NCBI GenBank assembly: GCA_965214995.1
Contig: CBDCCT010000002.1
Coordinates: 558,001-622,000 of the forward strand
DNA from: CBDCCT01 sp965214995
Lineage (GTDB): Bacteria; Deinococcota; Deinococci; Deinococcales; Trueperaceae
Direction of reading: 5' to 3'
Length of the DNA: 64,000 nt
The notes under the pieces were generated by a model. That model did not search any database. It was not told the DNA's origin and worked only from the letters and a program-made list of their open reading frames with translations. The position numbers and the translations under genes were made by a program. Below, piece after piece: positions 35,749 to 46,869 of the stretch. Every line of letters starts with the position of its first letter. The stretch's first letter is position 1.

Positions 35749-36594
35749 GATGTACGTACGGTGTACGGAATACTGTCACGAATACAAGCTATTAATTGTG
35801 ACGAATAATCGTGTGTGTATTCATCTATCTAACTATAGAAATCCTCCTATAAATTACTAGTAAAGATATATTTATCCCCTATTATATAATATACCCCCTA
35901 GATTAATCTTTATAGAGATTAATCTATAAAATTTAAAGCTATTAATTAAAAAGTTATAATAGTATAAAATAATAAAATAATATATAAATTAATTTAATTT
36001 ATCTTTTATATCCTCTAGGCTAAGATACTTAATAAATTATATATATAACTATAGATTTAAAAGCTTTATAAACCTATTAGTAAGTATCTCTAATATCTTC
36101 TTTTATTTAATAAAGATTTATAATTATTATACTTCTTATTAGAGCTAAGAGTTATAAATATTAATATACTATAGCTTTATTATTAGCTAGGTATTAAGCT
36201 CCTTTACTAATTAAATTATTTAAAGATTATTATAAAAGAGAGTTAGCTTATTATTAAGCTTTAATTTAATATTATTAAATAGTCTAGCTAGTACTATCTA
36301 CTTTTTTATAATATAAAATAGTATTAATAACTTTACCTCTATAGATAAAATTATAATAGTTACTTATTTTCCTATTTTTTATAAGATATAGGTACTAAAT
36401 AACTTTATTAAATATTCCTAATAGGAATATCTATTTCCTAGGAATCTACTAAATAATATATTACTATAATATTTATATAAATCTAATAATATTAGGAAGG
36501 AGATAGTATAAAATTAAGTATAGAATAAATAAGTAAGATATCTATATACTATATATAAATACTCTTTAGTAGAAGATATTACGAATTTAGCTAG

Positions 36595-36599
36595 TTTTA
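36595..36599. repeat. target-site duplication TTTTA, left of gypsy element
   Basis: TTTTA directly precedes the left LTR; the same 5 bp follow the right LTR at 42429-42433. Five-bp duplications are typical of gypsy integration. Confidence 0.8.
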
Positions 36600-36961
36600 T
36601 ACTACAAATCGATAGGAGATAGGAAATAAGAAGTACGAATTAATAAGAATAATTCACTAAAGAGATAGTAATATATAAAGCTCTAAGAAATATATTTATA
36701 AATATAAGGGGTTATAGGAATAGATAGTATACTAGTTTATAAAGCTTAATAGTAAAGCTTTACTACTAACCTAAAATTAAAGAAATATAGAATATAGAAG
36801 ATAGGATAGATAAGAAGTATAAGAAGTTATATAACCTAGATTACTATTTAGTAATCTAAAGTAGGCTATATATTATAGAAAACTATATATATAATAGATA
36901 TAAAGAGAGGATAAGGTCTAGAAGTATTACCTTATTTCTAAAATATATTAAATTTATAATA
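36600..36961 (-). repeat. gypsy LTR (3' LTR of the minus-strand element)
   Basis: 362 bp, from TACTACAAATCG to ATTTATAATA. It aligns without gaps to 42067-42428. Differences are transitions, as expected from independent RIP. The original ends were probably TG...CA. Confidence 0.88.
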
Positions 36962-39284
36962 TTACTCCTTTTTTATACTATAAGGTCTTTAAGTAGGATT
37001 AAATTTTCTAATCTATTATTTAAAACTAATAAGAATATTTTTTATAAATAAAAAAAGGTTAAAAAGAGGTTTCTTTATATTATATTTTAGTATCTAATTA
37101 AGCTATTTAATAATATAGTACTAATCTCTTCTATAATAAATAAAATTAATAATATCTTTAATTACTTATTTACTATTAATAATTAGGCTAAAGTTATTAT
37201 TCTTATTTTCTTAACTATTTAATAGATTAGTTATAGTAAGATAAAGTAAACTAATATAAAAAATAAAATATATATAAAGTTAAAGAAAAAAGACTAGTTA
37301 ATAAGCTCTACTATTAATAATTTTCTATATAGAGAATAGACTAATCTACTTATTATCTAGCTTTAGTAATAACCTCTTAAAGTAAAGATTCTTTATAAAA
37401 AGCTATACTATATTATTAATCTAGTAGTTTAAATATAGGGTTCTACTAGAGCTATTAACTATAAATTAATAGATAAAAGCTAACTTATTTCTTATATTAT
37501 AAAGAATATTACCTATTAGAGTTATAATTAAAGATAGAAGAGTAGATAAAGCTTTAGAAGAATAAACTAATTTAATAGAATAAAGTAAATTAAAGCCCTT
37601 ATTAGCCTTAAATAGGGATATACTAGTAGTAAAATAAAGAGCTAAGTTTCTAATAAATTTAAGTACTTAATACTATTTAAACTAGTCTTTTTAAAAGAAG
37701 CTAATAAGATATTATAAATATTATTTAATATTTTAGTTAGTATATTTAGACTAGCTATCTAATTATAAATAAAAAACTAATATAAGTAAATATTTAATAT
37801 TTAGTATATAGTAGATTTTATACTATAATTCTTCTATAAATTAAGTTCTTTAGTTTATTATAATTAACCTAAGTAGACTATATAAGTAGATAATATCTTA
37901 GATAAAGATATTAGCTAAGTACTTAGCTATTATACTAATATAAAGAATTATATATTTTTTTTTAATAGTTTATCTACTACTATAAGGATACTTATTATAT
38001 TTTAATAAAGTATTAAATTTATTATAATAAGTAGTTCTATTATAAAATCTATAATTAGGTCTTACTAGTATTACTTTAATATAGATAAAAATAGAAGTTA
38101 TCTAAATATTTAATAAGTAGGCTTTAATTATTAGTAAAAGTAATAATTATAAAAAAATAAAAAATATCTTAATTTATCTTTAGCTAGTAGTATACTAGTT
38201 TAATTTAAGTATAGGTTTTAGTCTTTCTAAAATAGCTAATAAGTAGTAAACTATAATTTTTCTTAATAATCTAATAGTATAGGTTCTTAGATAAAAATAT
38301 CTAAATATAATATTAAAACTAAATAAATCTATATTTATTAAGGGAGTAGTTAGTAAGTAGATATTTATTTTAATATATACTAGTAGCTAACTATAAGGAA
38401 ATTTCCTTTATAGGGTTATTATTAGAGGTAAAGTAATAGGTAGCTTATAGTTCTTTTTCTAGGATTAAGTCTTTATCCTTAAGATTATACTCTAGGTAAT
38501 TAGATAGGAGTAGACTAGTTAATAGTAAATAAAATAGATTAAATAAAAATAAAGTTTCTTTATATTTTTTATTAATATTATTTTATTTATATTAGGATAG
38601 AGTATTAACTTCTATATTTTAGTAACTAGAGAAGTATTAGATTTTAAAATTAAAATAAGATAGGAATTTAGACTAATAAGTTTAATAATTATTAAGGATA
38701 TAGATAGTAATAAAGTATTATAGATTCTTATAGTTATAAAGGATTTAGATTTAGTATCTACTTCCTTCTAACTTAATATACTACTTAGTAAAGGCTTTAA
38801 TAATTATAAGAAGTTTTTTATTATAAGTATTATACTAGGTTTTATTATTTAAGTACTTAGATAAGAAAAAAATAATAAAGTAAAATAACTATAAGTTAAT
38901 AATATTATTAGAGATTAGCTACTTAAAAATAGTATTAAAAATAAAGTTAAAAATATTAGTTACTACTATATAGGGTTTATCTAGGTTAAAGTATATAAGA
39001 ATTAAAGTATTAGTAAGTCTATTCTTAATAATTTAAAAGGATTATTATACTTTTAGACTCTATTTAAATTTATATAAATTCTTTATTAAATTAGTAAGTA
39101 GCTTTACTATCTAAAAAAACCCCTTAATAAAATAATAGTAATAATTAACTATACTAAGAAATAAGTAGACTTATTTAACTATCTTTAGTAATTACTACTA
39201 GATAATTAGGATTATCTTTTTAGGGTTAGTTTAGATACTATTTCTAGCTTCTAGAATAAAGCTTAGGTAGTATATTATTTAAAC

Positions 39285-39419
39285 CTTAAATTCTAACTTA
39301 TTAAGATCTAAGAATAGTCTAGTAGTAAGTAAGTAATTAAAAACTTTAAAGATATAATAATAATATTCTTCTAGGATATATAAATATATTAGTAAGTTAT
39401 CTATATATAGAAATATAGC
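39285..39419 (-). pseudogene. gypsy reverse transcriptase catalytic segment (RIP relic)
   Basis: Forty-five codons remain open on the minus strand. The catalytic Y-D-D box reads YIDN, followed by LLIYLYILEE and, after a spacer, LFLDLNKLEFK. Tyr replaces the expected His run in LEEHHHH (CAT to TAT), and the Cys of KCEF is lost. Confidence 0.82.
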
Positions 39420-40870
39420 TTAGTCTAAAAGATTAATTCTAATTATATTATTTATAAGGTAGATAAATATTAATAAAGTATTATAGAGGCTAAATAGTAT
39501 TACTAAGTATTTATATAAGCTATAATAAGTATAAAATATAGTAAACTACTCTTTTTCTTTCTTAATATAAATCTTATTAAATATAAAAATAATATCTACC
39601 TTAGTAAAGTACTAGAATAAGATAAGATAAGTAAATAATTTCTTTATAATAGATAATAGGATTTAGTCTTTAATAGTAACCTTATTAAGCTTATAATAGT
39701 TAATATAAAGATAAAGGCTACTAGAGGGCTTTTTAATAAATAAAATAGAACTAGTAGTAAAACTAGTAGATAGATAAATATAGCCTTTCTCTAGGTTCTC
39801 TTATAAGTATTTTTAAAGAATCTAGAGCTTAGACTAGCTTATTTTATAAAGTTAGTTATTTAGTAGAATAACTCTCTCTATTAGCTTAATATTATAATTA
39901 ACTCTAGGATAGTATAGTAATAAAATATTAGTCTTAATAAATAAAAATAGATAGTAATACTTTTATAAATATAATAGTAGTTTTAAAAAATCTAATAAAG
40001 GCTTATTATAAAGAGACTTCTTTATATCTACTTATATTTTCTTCTTAACCTAGGTAATATTAATCTTATTAAGCTAATTATCTAGGTTATTTATCTTACT
40101 ATAAAATTCTTCTATATCTAACGTAGAAATATTAATAAGAATAAAGTTAATATATTTAAAAAGAGTCCCTTTACTTTAGATACTTAGTAGATATCTTAAG
40201 TTAGATTATAGATAGAGGTCTCTATAAAATAAAAAATTAAATTTAACTAATCTACTTAACTAGGTAATTTTTAAATTATATTAATAGAGCTAGGAAATTC
40301 CTAAAATAACTTCTTTAGTTAGATAGGAGTAAATATATATAGTAATATCTTTTTTATAAATACTAGCTAAGATTACTTTAAAGTTTATATATTATATAAT
40401 TTATATATAGGAGTTATTAAATCTAGTATAAGTTTAAGATTAGTTTAATAAATAATAAGATAAGTTTAAAGTATAAATAAGATTTTTATTAATTAATATA
40501 CTAAAGGTAGTACTAGAATCTATAAGAGTAAAATAGTATTTTATTTTATTTATTTAATATAGTATATATATATAAGGTTTAGAAAATAGCTATACTAATA
40601 AGATAGGAATATATTACTTAGAGGTTTTATATCTACTACTACTAGCTATAGTAAAGAAAATATTTCTTAAATAAATTAGCTTATCCTTTTTATAATATTA
40701 ATTAGTAGTTTTCTACTAGGTTTATCTCTAGTTATAACTTAAACTAAAAACTAATCTTTTTTTTATCCTTTAGTAGCTTTACTATATAAAATACTTAAAA
40801 ATAGAGATAAAGAGTAAAATAAAAATAAGTTAAAAGTATAGATAAAAATCTAGTAAGTAAAGTAAATTAA

Positions 40871-40912
40871 ATAGTTATAAATTAAATAGCTATACTACTT
40901 ATAGTATAGATA
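40871..40912 (-). pseudogene. gypsy gag zinc knuckle (RIP relic)
   Basis: The translation is YLYYK*YSYLIYNY. Tyr occurs at positions 1, 4, 9 and 14, which is CX2CX4HX4C after TGT-to-TAT and CAT-to-TAT changes. The TAG at position 6 fits an original CAG. Confidence 0.65.
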
Positions 40913-42066
40913 AATACTAGTATACTAAACCTCTTCTTTTTTATAATTAAGATCTATTAGATTACTAATTAAGGCTAAAAAAGTAGATATATAAATAGAG
41001 GCTAAAGTAGAGATAATAATAGTAAAGATAAAAATAGAAACTAAAGTAAAAATAATAAAATAAATAGTAGAGTATAAAGATTAAAACTTATTAGTTATAA
41101 TATAAAGTAGATTATCTTAATAAAAATATTCCTAAACTAGAGAGTTAAAGTCTAATAGATAGAAGTCTATAGTAGAAAGATAGTCTATAAGTTTATAGAA
41201 TAGAAATAAGTAGAGGATTTACTTTTAAAAATATTTTTTAAATAGAATTTTATAAGTAATAAGCTTAAAGTTTATAATATAATTAGTAAACTAGTAGTTA
41301 GCCTATTTTATTAATAATAAATAGTAAGAGTATATAAAATTAAAATTAAGATTATTAGATACTAGGTTTAGTTTATTAGTAAGTTACTCCTAGTTATTAT
41401 ACTAATAGGAAATAACTTTTTCTAAATATAGGAATATAGTATAACCCTCTAAGTAGAAGAATATATAGTTAATATAGGAATTAATAGATAAAAAGTAGTC
41501 TATATTTAGTTTAAACTTAGATATTAGACTAGTCTTAAAGTATTTTAAGTCCTTAGTATTCTAGATACTAGTACCTAAGAATATTAAAATATTAAGTATC
41601 TTCTTTAACTTAATTATTACTAGAAAAGGGGTTTAGGAAAAAGCTATTTAATAAATTATTATTATACTTATTATCTTTACTATATAGTAAAGAACTTATT
41701 TATTTAATAGCTTAGGGTTTAAAGTATTTATACTAAAAGAGTCTACTATTATAGTTTTAGGCTAAGATATTATAGATATAAAAGATATAGTTAAGAATTA
41801 CTTAATTAAAAAGTTAAGGGACTAGGGATAGGATAGAAACTAGTTAATAGGCTCTACTAATAATAAACTTAGTATATAGAATAGATTATTAATTAGAGGT
41901 TATTTAGATACTCTAAAAAAGTCTATAATTATATAATTTCCTAGGAGACTAAAAATTTTCTTTAGAGCTTATAACGTATTATAGCTAGATAGATAGGATA
42001 AGCTTCTAAAATATAGATAAATAGGTAATTAATAAAATAACTAGTAGATTAAGAGTAAATTATTAA

Positions 42067-42428
42067 TACTATAAATTAATAGGAGATAGGAAATAAGAAG
42101 TATAAATTAATAAGAATAATTTACTAAAGAGATAGTAATATATAAAGCTCTAAAAAATATATTTATAAATATAGAGGGCTATAAGAATAGGTAGTATACT
42201 AGTTTATAAAGTCTAGTAATAAGACCTTACTACTAGCCTAAAGTTAAAGAAGTATAGAGTATAAAAGATAAGATAGATAGAAAGTATAGGAAGTTATATA
42301 GCCTAAATTACTACCTAGTAATCTAGAGTAGGTTATATATTATAGGGAGCTATACGTATAATAGGTATAGAAAGAGAATAGGGCCTAGAAGCATTACCCT
42401 GCTTCTAGGATACGTCGAATTTATAACA
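42067..42428 (-). repeat. gypsy LTR (5' LTR of the minus-strand element)
   Basis: 362 bp, from TACTATAAATTA to ATTTATAACA. The right-hand 60 bp are less mutated and keep CpG, CpA and TpG (for example TACGTCGAATTT). They show the unmutated LTR start TGTTATAAATTCGACG on the minus strand. Confidence 0.88.
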
Positions 42429-42433
42429 TTTTA
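42429..42433. repeat. target-site duplication TTTTA, right of gypsy element
   Basis: This is the second copy of the 5-bp duplication flanking the element; the first is at 36595-36599. Confidence 0.8.
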
Positions 42434-42785
42434 CTACTAAAGCTATAATATCTAGATGAGTTATAATAGCTATATATAGTATTATACTAATTAAGCTAAG
42501 ATATTTATAAGTTCGTAAGGTATTTAGGGAATCTAATAATTATATTAAATTTATTAGTAATAGTATTATTAGCCTCTTCCCTTTCTATTTATTTAATAGT
42601 TTATACCTATAAGCTACCTCTATAATATAGTTATTTTAAATTATCTAAGCTCTATTTCCTTTACGTATAAATTATATCTTTAAAAAGTATATTAATTTAT
42701 TTCTACCTATTAGCTTTAATAGCTTTATCCTTATATATAGACTCTACTAGTATATTTTATTATCTAGGTAGTATATAATATTAAT

Positions 42786-42953
42786 ATTATTAATATAGAA
42801 AAAGATAATAATCTTACTATTACTAATAATATATAAATCCTTTCTATATATATATATACTATATTTATTAAGAAACTTTATTAAATATTTATACTATAAG
42901 ATTAGTAATCTTTTTAATCTATAAAGAGCCTTATTTAGCTTTTAAATTTGTCC
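42786..42953 (-). pseudogene. copia reverse transcriptase segment (RIP relic)
   Basis: Fifty-six codons with only two stops, both TAG at expected Trp positions. They read GQI(W)KLNKALYRLKRLLIL(W)YKYL and end IIIFFYINN, the degraded copia signature GQIWKLNKALYGLKQ-P-LWY ... FFYVDD. Confidence 0.88.
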
Positions 42954-45434
42954 TATTTTTATATAACCTAGTAGTATTTATATATAAATTAATTAATCTA
43001 ACTTAGGGATTATAAAGGCTCCTTTAGTATTAAATTATAATAGTCTATATTTAAATTTAATAGCTATTAAGATAAGTATTCTATACGTACGTATTATAAG
43101 AGTAATAATATAAGTAAGTATACTATTTTTAGCCTCTTAATCTCTATAAATATATATTTAAGCCTTTACCTTTATAAAATAACCTATTAGACGGAATTTA
43201 TATATATATACCTAATATAATCCTAATATTTCTATATTAATTATATAAGCTTTAGAGATTAGGACTTCTATTACTATTCTATATTACTATAACGTTATAA
43301 GTTCTTTAATTTTAGCTCTCTTAAAGTATTTATATAAAGGATAATTTATAAGATTAGTATAATACTTAGGTAGTAAAGGAATTATATCTCTATAAAGTAA
43401 TAAATTTATTAGTAAGATATTATAAATAACTTAAATAATTATTTAAATATTTAAGGATCTAGATAAACGTATATATCTACTAATAATATTTATTTTATCT
43501 AATCTATTAATCTTTAAATATAGCTTTTATATCGTTAATATTAATATTAATATTAAAGCTATTAGCTCTAGTATCTCTTCTAGTATAATTAACTACTATT
43601 AATAAATATCTTTATTATCTTAGATATCTCCTATAAATTTATCTCCCTATCTCTATTCCTATTCTCTACCCCCTAGATTAATATTTATTAATTTATCTAA
43701 ATTTATCTACTAATTAAACTCTTTATTTATATTAAAATTTTTTTTTCCTATAATATTACCTACTATCTATTAAATTATCTAACGCTCCTTAACTATTAGA
43801 ATAGTATATTAGTACTATTTATATATAATAAATTTATTAAAGATAATATAAGGTATATTAATTACTCTCTTTAGCTTAGGAACCTAGAGAATATATTAAG
43901 ATAATAATTTATAACCTATTAGCTAACTAATATAAGCTTTTAAATTTATCTTTATCTTTACCTTATCTATATTATATAGGATAGTAGAATATAGTATATA
44001 GGCCTTATAGCTATATACTTTTAAAAATATAAGATTTATCTTTAGATTATCTAGGATATAAGTAAATTATTATTTATTTTCTTCTCTTAACTATTTTATA
44101 AGAGTTTTAAAAGATAACTATTATTTAAACTTATAATAAAGTATATAATTAGCTAGGAAAGTAGTAGTACTAATAATTAATAGCTATAACTTAGCTTTAA
44201 ATTTTAATTTAATAAATAATATCTTAATTATTTATCTAATAATATTACTACTATACTTAGCTAGATTCTCGTAAGGTATATAGGGACTAGTTAATATAAA
44301 TTTAATATCTTCTTTATTTATATAATACTATATCTAGGTATTATATAAGAGCTTATTATTAGATTAAATAATTATTATCTAGACGTTAAATTACCTATAT
44401 AAATATATATCTATATAAATTTAATTATCTAATAAAGTATTTATTAATCTATCTAATATTATATTTACTAGTATAATACTAGTTATCCTATATATATATA
44501 GTATATAACCTTTATAACTATTATATATCTTTATTATTATAAAGTAATCCTATATTAAATACCTAAAGGGAATAGATAATTATTATCTCTATAGCTCTTT
44601 CTACTTTATTTACTTAATCTTTAATTACGTATAAGTCTTATATTTATTTATTTATAGGCTAGTAATATTAATACTAAGATTATATTCTATATACTTACTT
44701 AATATCTTAGGCCTAGGGTAGCTAGTATATTAATACTAAATATTATCTAAAGCTATTAATATAGTTAGATAGAGCCTTATATTATTAATAGAGTAAGTAT
44801 TAAATTTATTATTTATATTATCTTTAAAGAAATATAGGCTATATTTTAATATAAGTTAGTAGTAGAGATTATTATTATCCTTCTAGTAATATTAATTATT
44901 TTTATTATTAAGCTAGAGACCTTTTATTTTTATAAAGCTATAAGAGATAAGATTAGCTAGAGTATTTAGTATATATAAAGCTTTAATTTAAACTTATTAT
45001 TATCTACTACTACTAGTATTAATTATAAACTTAGCTATACTTTTACCTAATATTTTTATATTAGATATTAAACGTACTATTTTAATATTAGAATTATTAT
45101 AAAGGATATAGCTATTAAATTATAAGAGATTATTAAATACTATAATACTAGTACTAGAGTCTTAAAGAATAGAATTCTAAAATCTATCTTCTATATAGTA
45201 TAAATAACTTATAAGTATAATAAGTATACTACTATAATCCTTTTTCTCTAGTAGTATTATAGATAAGGATTTTTCTATTATTTTTATTATTACTATTATT
45301 ATAACCCTTTCTCTATAGAATTTACTATAAAGGTATTTATTTTTAGGGTTATTTATATAATATTATACTATCTCTTATATCTCTATTAATAATCTATTAA
45401 TTAGCTATTCTTTCTAGGCCTTCTTTACTATCCT

Positions 45435-45476
45435 ATATTTACTAGCTTAATAACCTACTATTTTATATATATAATA
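45435..45476 (-). pseudogene. copia gag zinc knuckle (RIP relic)
   Basis: The translation is YYIYKIVGY*ASKY, matching CX2CX4HX4C with C and H all changed to Tyr and the stop replacing Gln. The spacing and the KMVGHQ-SKC-like context support the reading. Confidence 0.75.
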
Positions 45477-45953
45477 AGTAAATAGTACTAGTAATCTAGA
45501 ATATAAATCTAAATCTAAATTATTATTATCTTATCTTTTAAATATTACTATTAATCTACTACCTAACTTCTAATTTAGGTAGGGCTTCTTTTAGGCTTTA
45601 AATAATAGTATATTCTTAATCTTATTTATAAAGTTAATAAAGTTATCTAGTTAATTAGTTTATAAAAATCTCTAAATATCTCTTATATACGTTATTATAT
45701 TAGAGTAGATAGATAAGATAGCTATAATAAATTTAAAGTATATTAGGAAAACAATTTTTAGCTTAGATTTTTTTTTTTAGCTTAGAGTACTTAGATTACT
45801 TAGAGCTATTTTAATTTACTTTAGTATATTTAAGTAAATTTAATATTTACTTTAATTAAACTACTTAGTATAAATATTATCTTATAAATAATTAGTATAA
45901 TTATATTATTACTATTATACTAAAATATCTCTTTTAGTAGCTACTAGTATTAT

Positions 45954-46750
45954 AACTACTTATTATAAATACTTACTATAAATACTTACTATAAATACTT
46001 ATTATAAATACTTACTATAAATACTTATTATAAATATTAGTACTATAAATACTTCCTATAAATACTTACTATAAATACTTACTATAAATATTTACTATAA
46101 ATAGTAATAATAGCTATTAATACTATAAATACTTACTATAAATACTTACTATAAATACTTACTATAAATACTTACTATAAATACTTACTATAAATACTTA
46201 CTATAAATACTTACTATAAATACTTACTATAAATACTTACTATAAATACTTCTTATAAATACTTACTATAAATACTTATTATAAATACTTATTATAAATA
46301 CTTACTATAAATACTTACTATAAATACTTACTATAAATAGTAATAGTAGCTACTAATACTATAAATATTTACTATAAATACTTACTATAAATACTTACTA
46401 TAAATACTTACTATAAATACTTATTATAAATACTTACTATAAATACTTACTATAAATATTTATTATAAATAGTAATAGTAGCTATTAATACTATAAATAC
46501 TTACTATAAATATTTACTATAAATACTTACTATAAATATTTACTATAAATACTTACTATAAATACTTACTATAAATACTTATTATAAATACTTACTATAA
46601 ATACTTACTATAAATACTTACTATAAATATAAATACTTACTATAAATACTTACTATAAATACTTACTATAAATACTTATTATAAATAGTAATAGTAGCTA
46701 TTAATACTATAAATACTTACTATAAATACTTACTATAAATACTTACTATA
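45954..46750 (+). repeat. 13-bp minisatellite (ACTATAAATACTT)n
   Basis: About 0.8 kb of near-perfect head-to-tail 13-mers, roughly 55-60 copies. It is interrupted about five times by a longer variant containing AGTAATAGTAGCTATTAAT, which gives a higher-order structure. Unit variants are mostly C/T changes. It lies at the upstream edge of the copia relic. Confidence 0.92.
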
Positions 46751-46869
46751 ATTAGTAATAATAGTTATTAATACTATAACTACTTACTATAACTAGTAAT
46801 ATTATACTATAGCTAATTACTATAACTAATTATAGTAATAAGTTATAGTATAGTTAATTACTTTAAATA

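Larger units (their letters stand above)
34394..35850. other. transition zone between euchromatin and RIP block, relic repeats
   Basis: There is no supported gene. Base composition shifts gradually: CpG-rich strings such as repeated CGTCGTTG remain, while CpA becomes scarcer rightwards. A run of A (34921-34932) and degenerate direct repeats are present. Short frames at 35061-35303 and 35384-35593 look like repeat relics, not genes. Confidence 0.6.
36600..42428 (-). mobile_element. Ty3/gypsy LTR retrotransposon, RIP-degraded, full length (5829 bp)
   Basis: The element is bounded by two directly repeated 362-bp LTRs and a TTTTA duplication. Minus-strand orientation is shown by the purine-rich tract (complement of 36962-36975, AAAAAAGGAG) abutting the left LTR, and by pseudocoding read on that strand. 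A gag-type CX2CX4HX4C pattern with all ligands changed to Tyr lies at 40871-40912. The reverse transcriptase segment at 39285-39419 reads FLYIDNLLIY for F-Y-DD--IY, then LEEYYYYIFK and FLDLNKLEFK (typical LEEH and L-P-KCEF blocks). RNase H and integrase should lie at about 37-39.2 kb but were not resolved. The element is inactive. Confidence 0.88.
35890..45900 (-). mobile_element. Ty1/copia LTR retrotransposon, RIP-degraded, interrupted by a gypsy element
   Basis: Pseudocoding is read on the minus strand with stops where RIP converts CAG, CAA or TGG. Order from high to low coordinates: gag CCHC knuckle (45435-45476, all four ligands now Tyr), reverse transcriptase (42786-42953: GQI*KLNKALYRLK, L*YKYL, then FFYINN for FFYVDD), and the RNase H-proximal segment (DI-A-LVVKLAKF), split by the gypsy insertion at 42434/36599. 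The purine-rich string ATTAATCTAGGGGGTA (complement of 35892-35907) could be the polypurine tract beside a 3' LTR. The outer boundaries and a matching 5' LTR were not found, so the limits are approximate. Zinc-knuckle-to-RT spacing (about 2.6 kb) fits copia. Confidence 0.82.

Noticed and set aside
43667..43682. TACCCCCTAGATTAAT identical to 35892-35907, considered as LTR edges of one element
   Set aside because: Similarity fades quickly outside the 16-mer, and the position lies inside the copia coding relic between gag and RT.
45954..46750. CRISPR-like array
   Set aside because: Units are 13-bp head-to-tail with no spacers; the organism is eukaryotic. It is a minisatellite.
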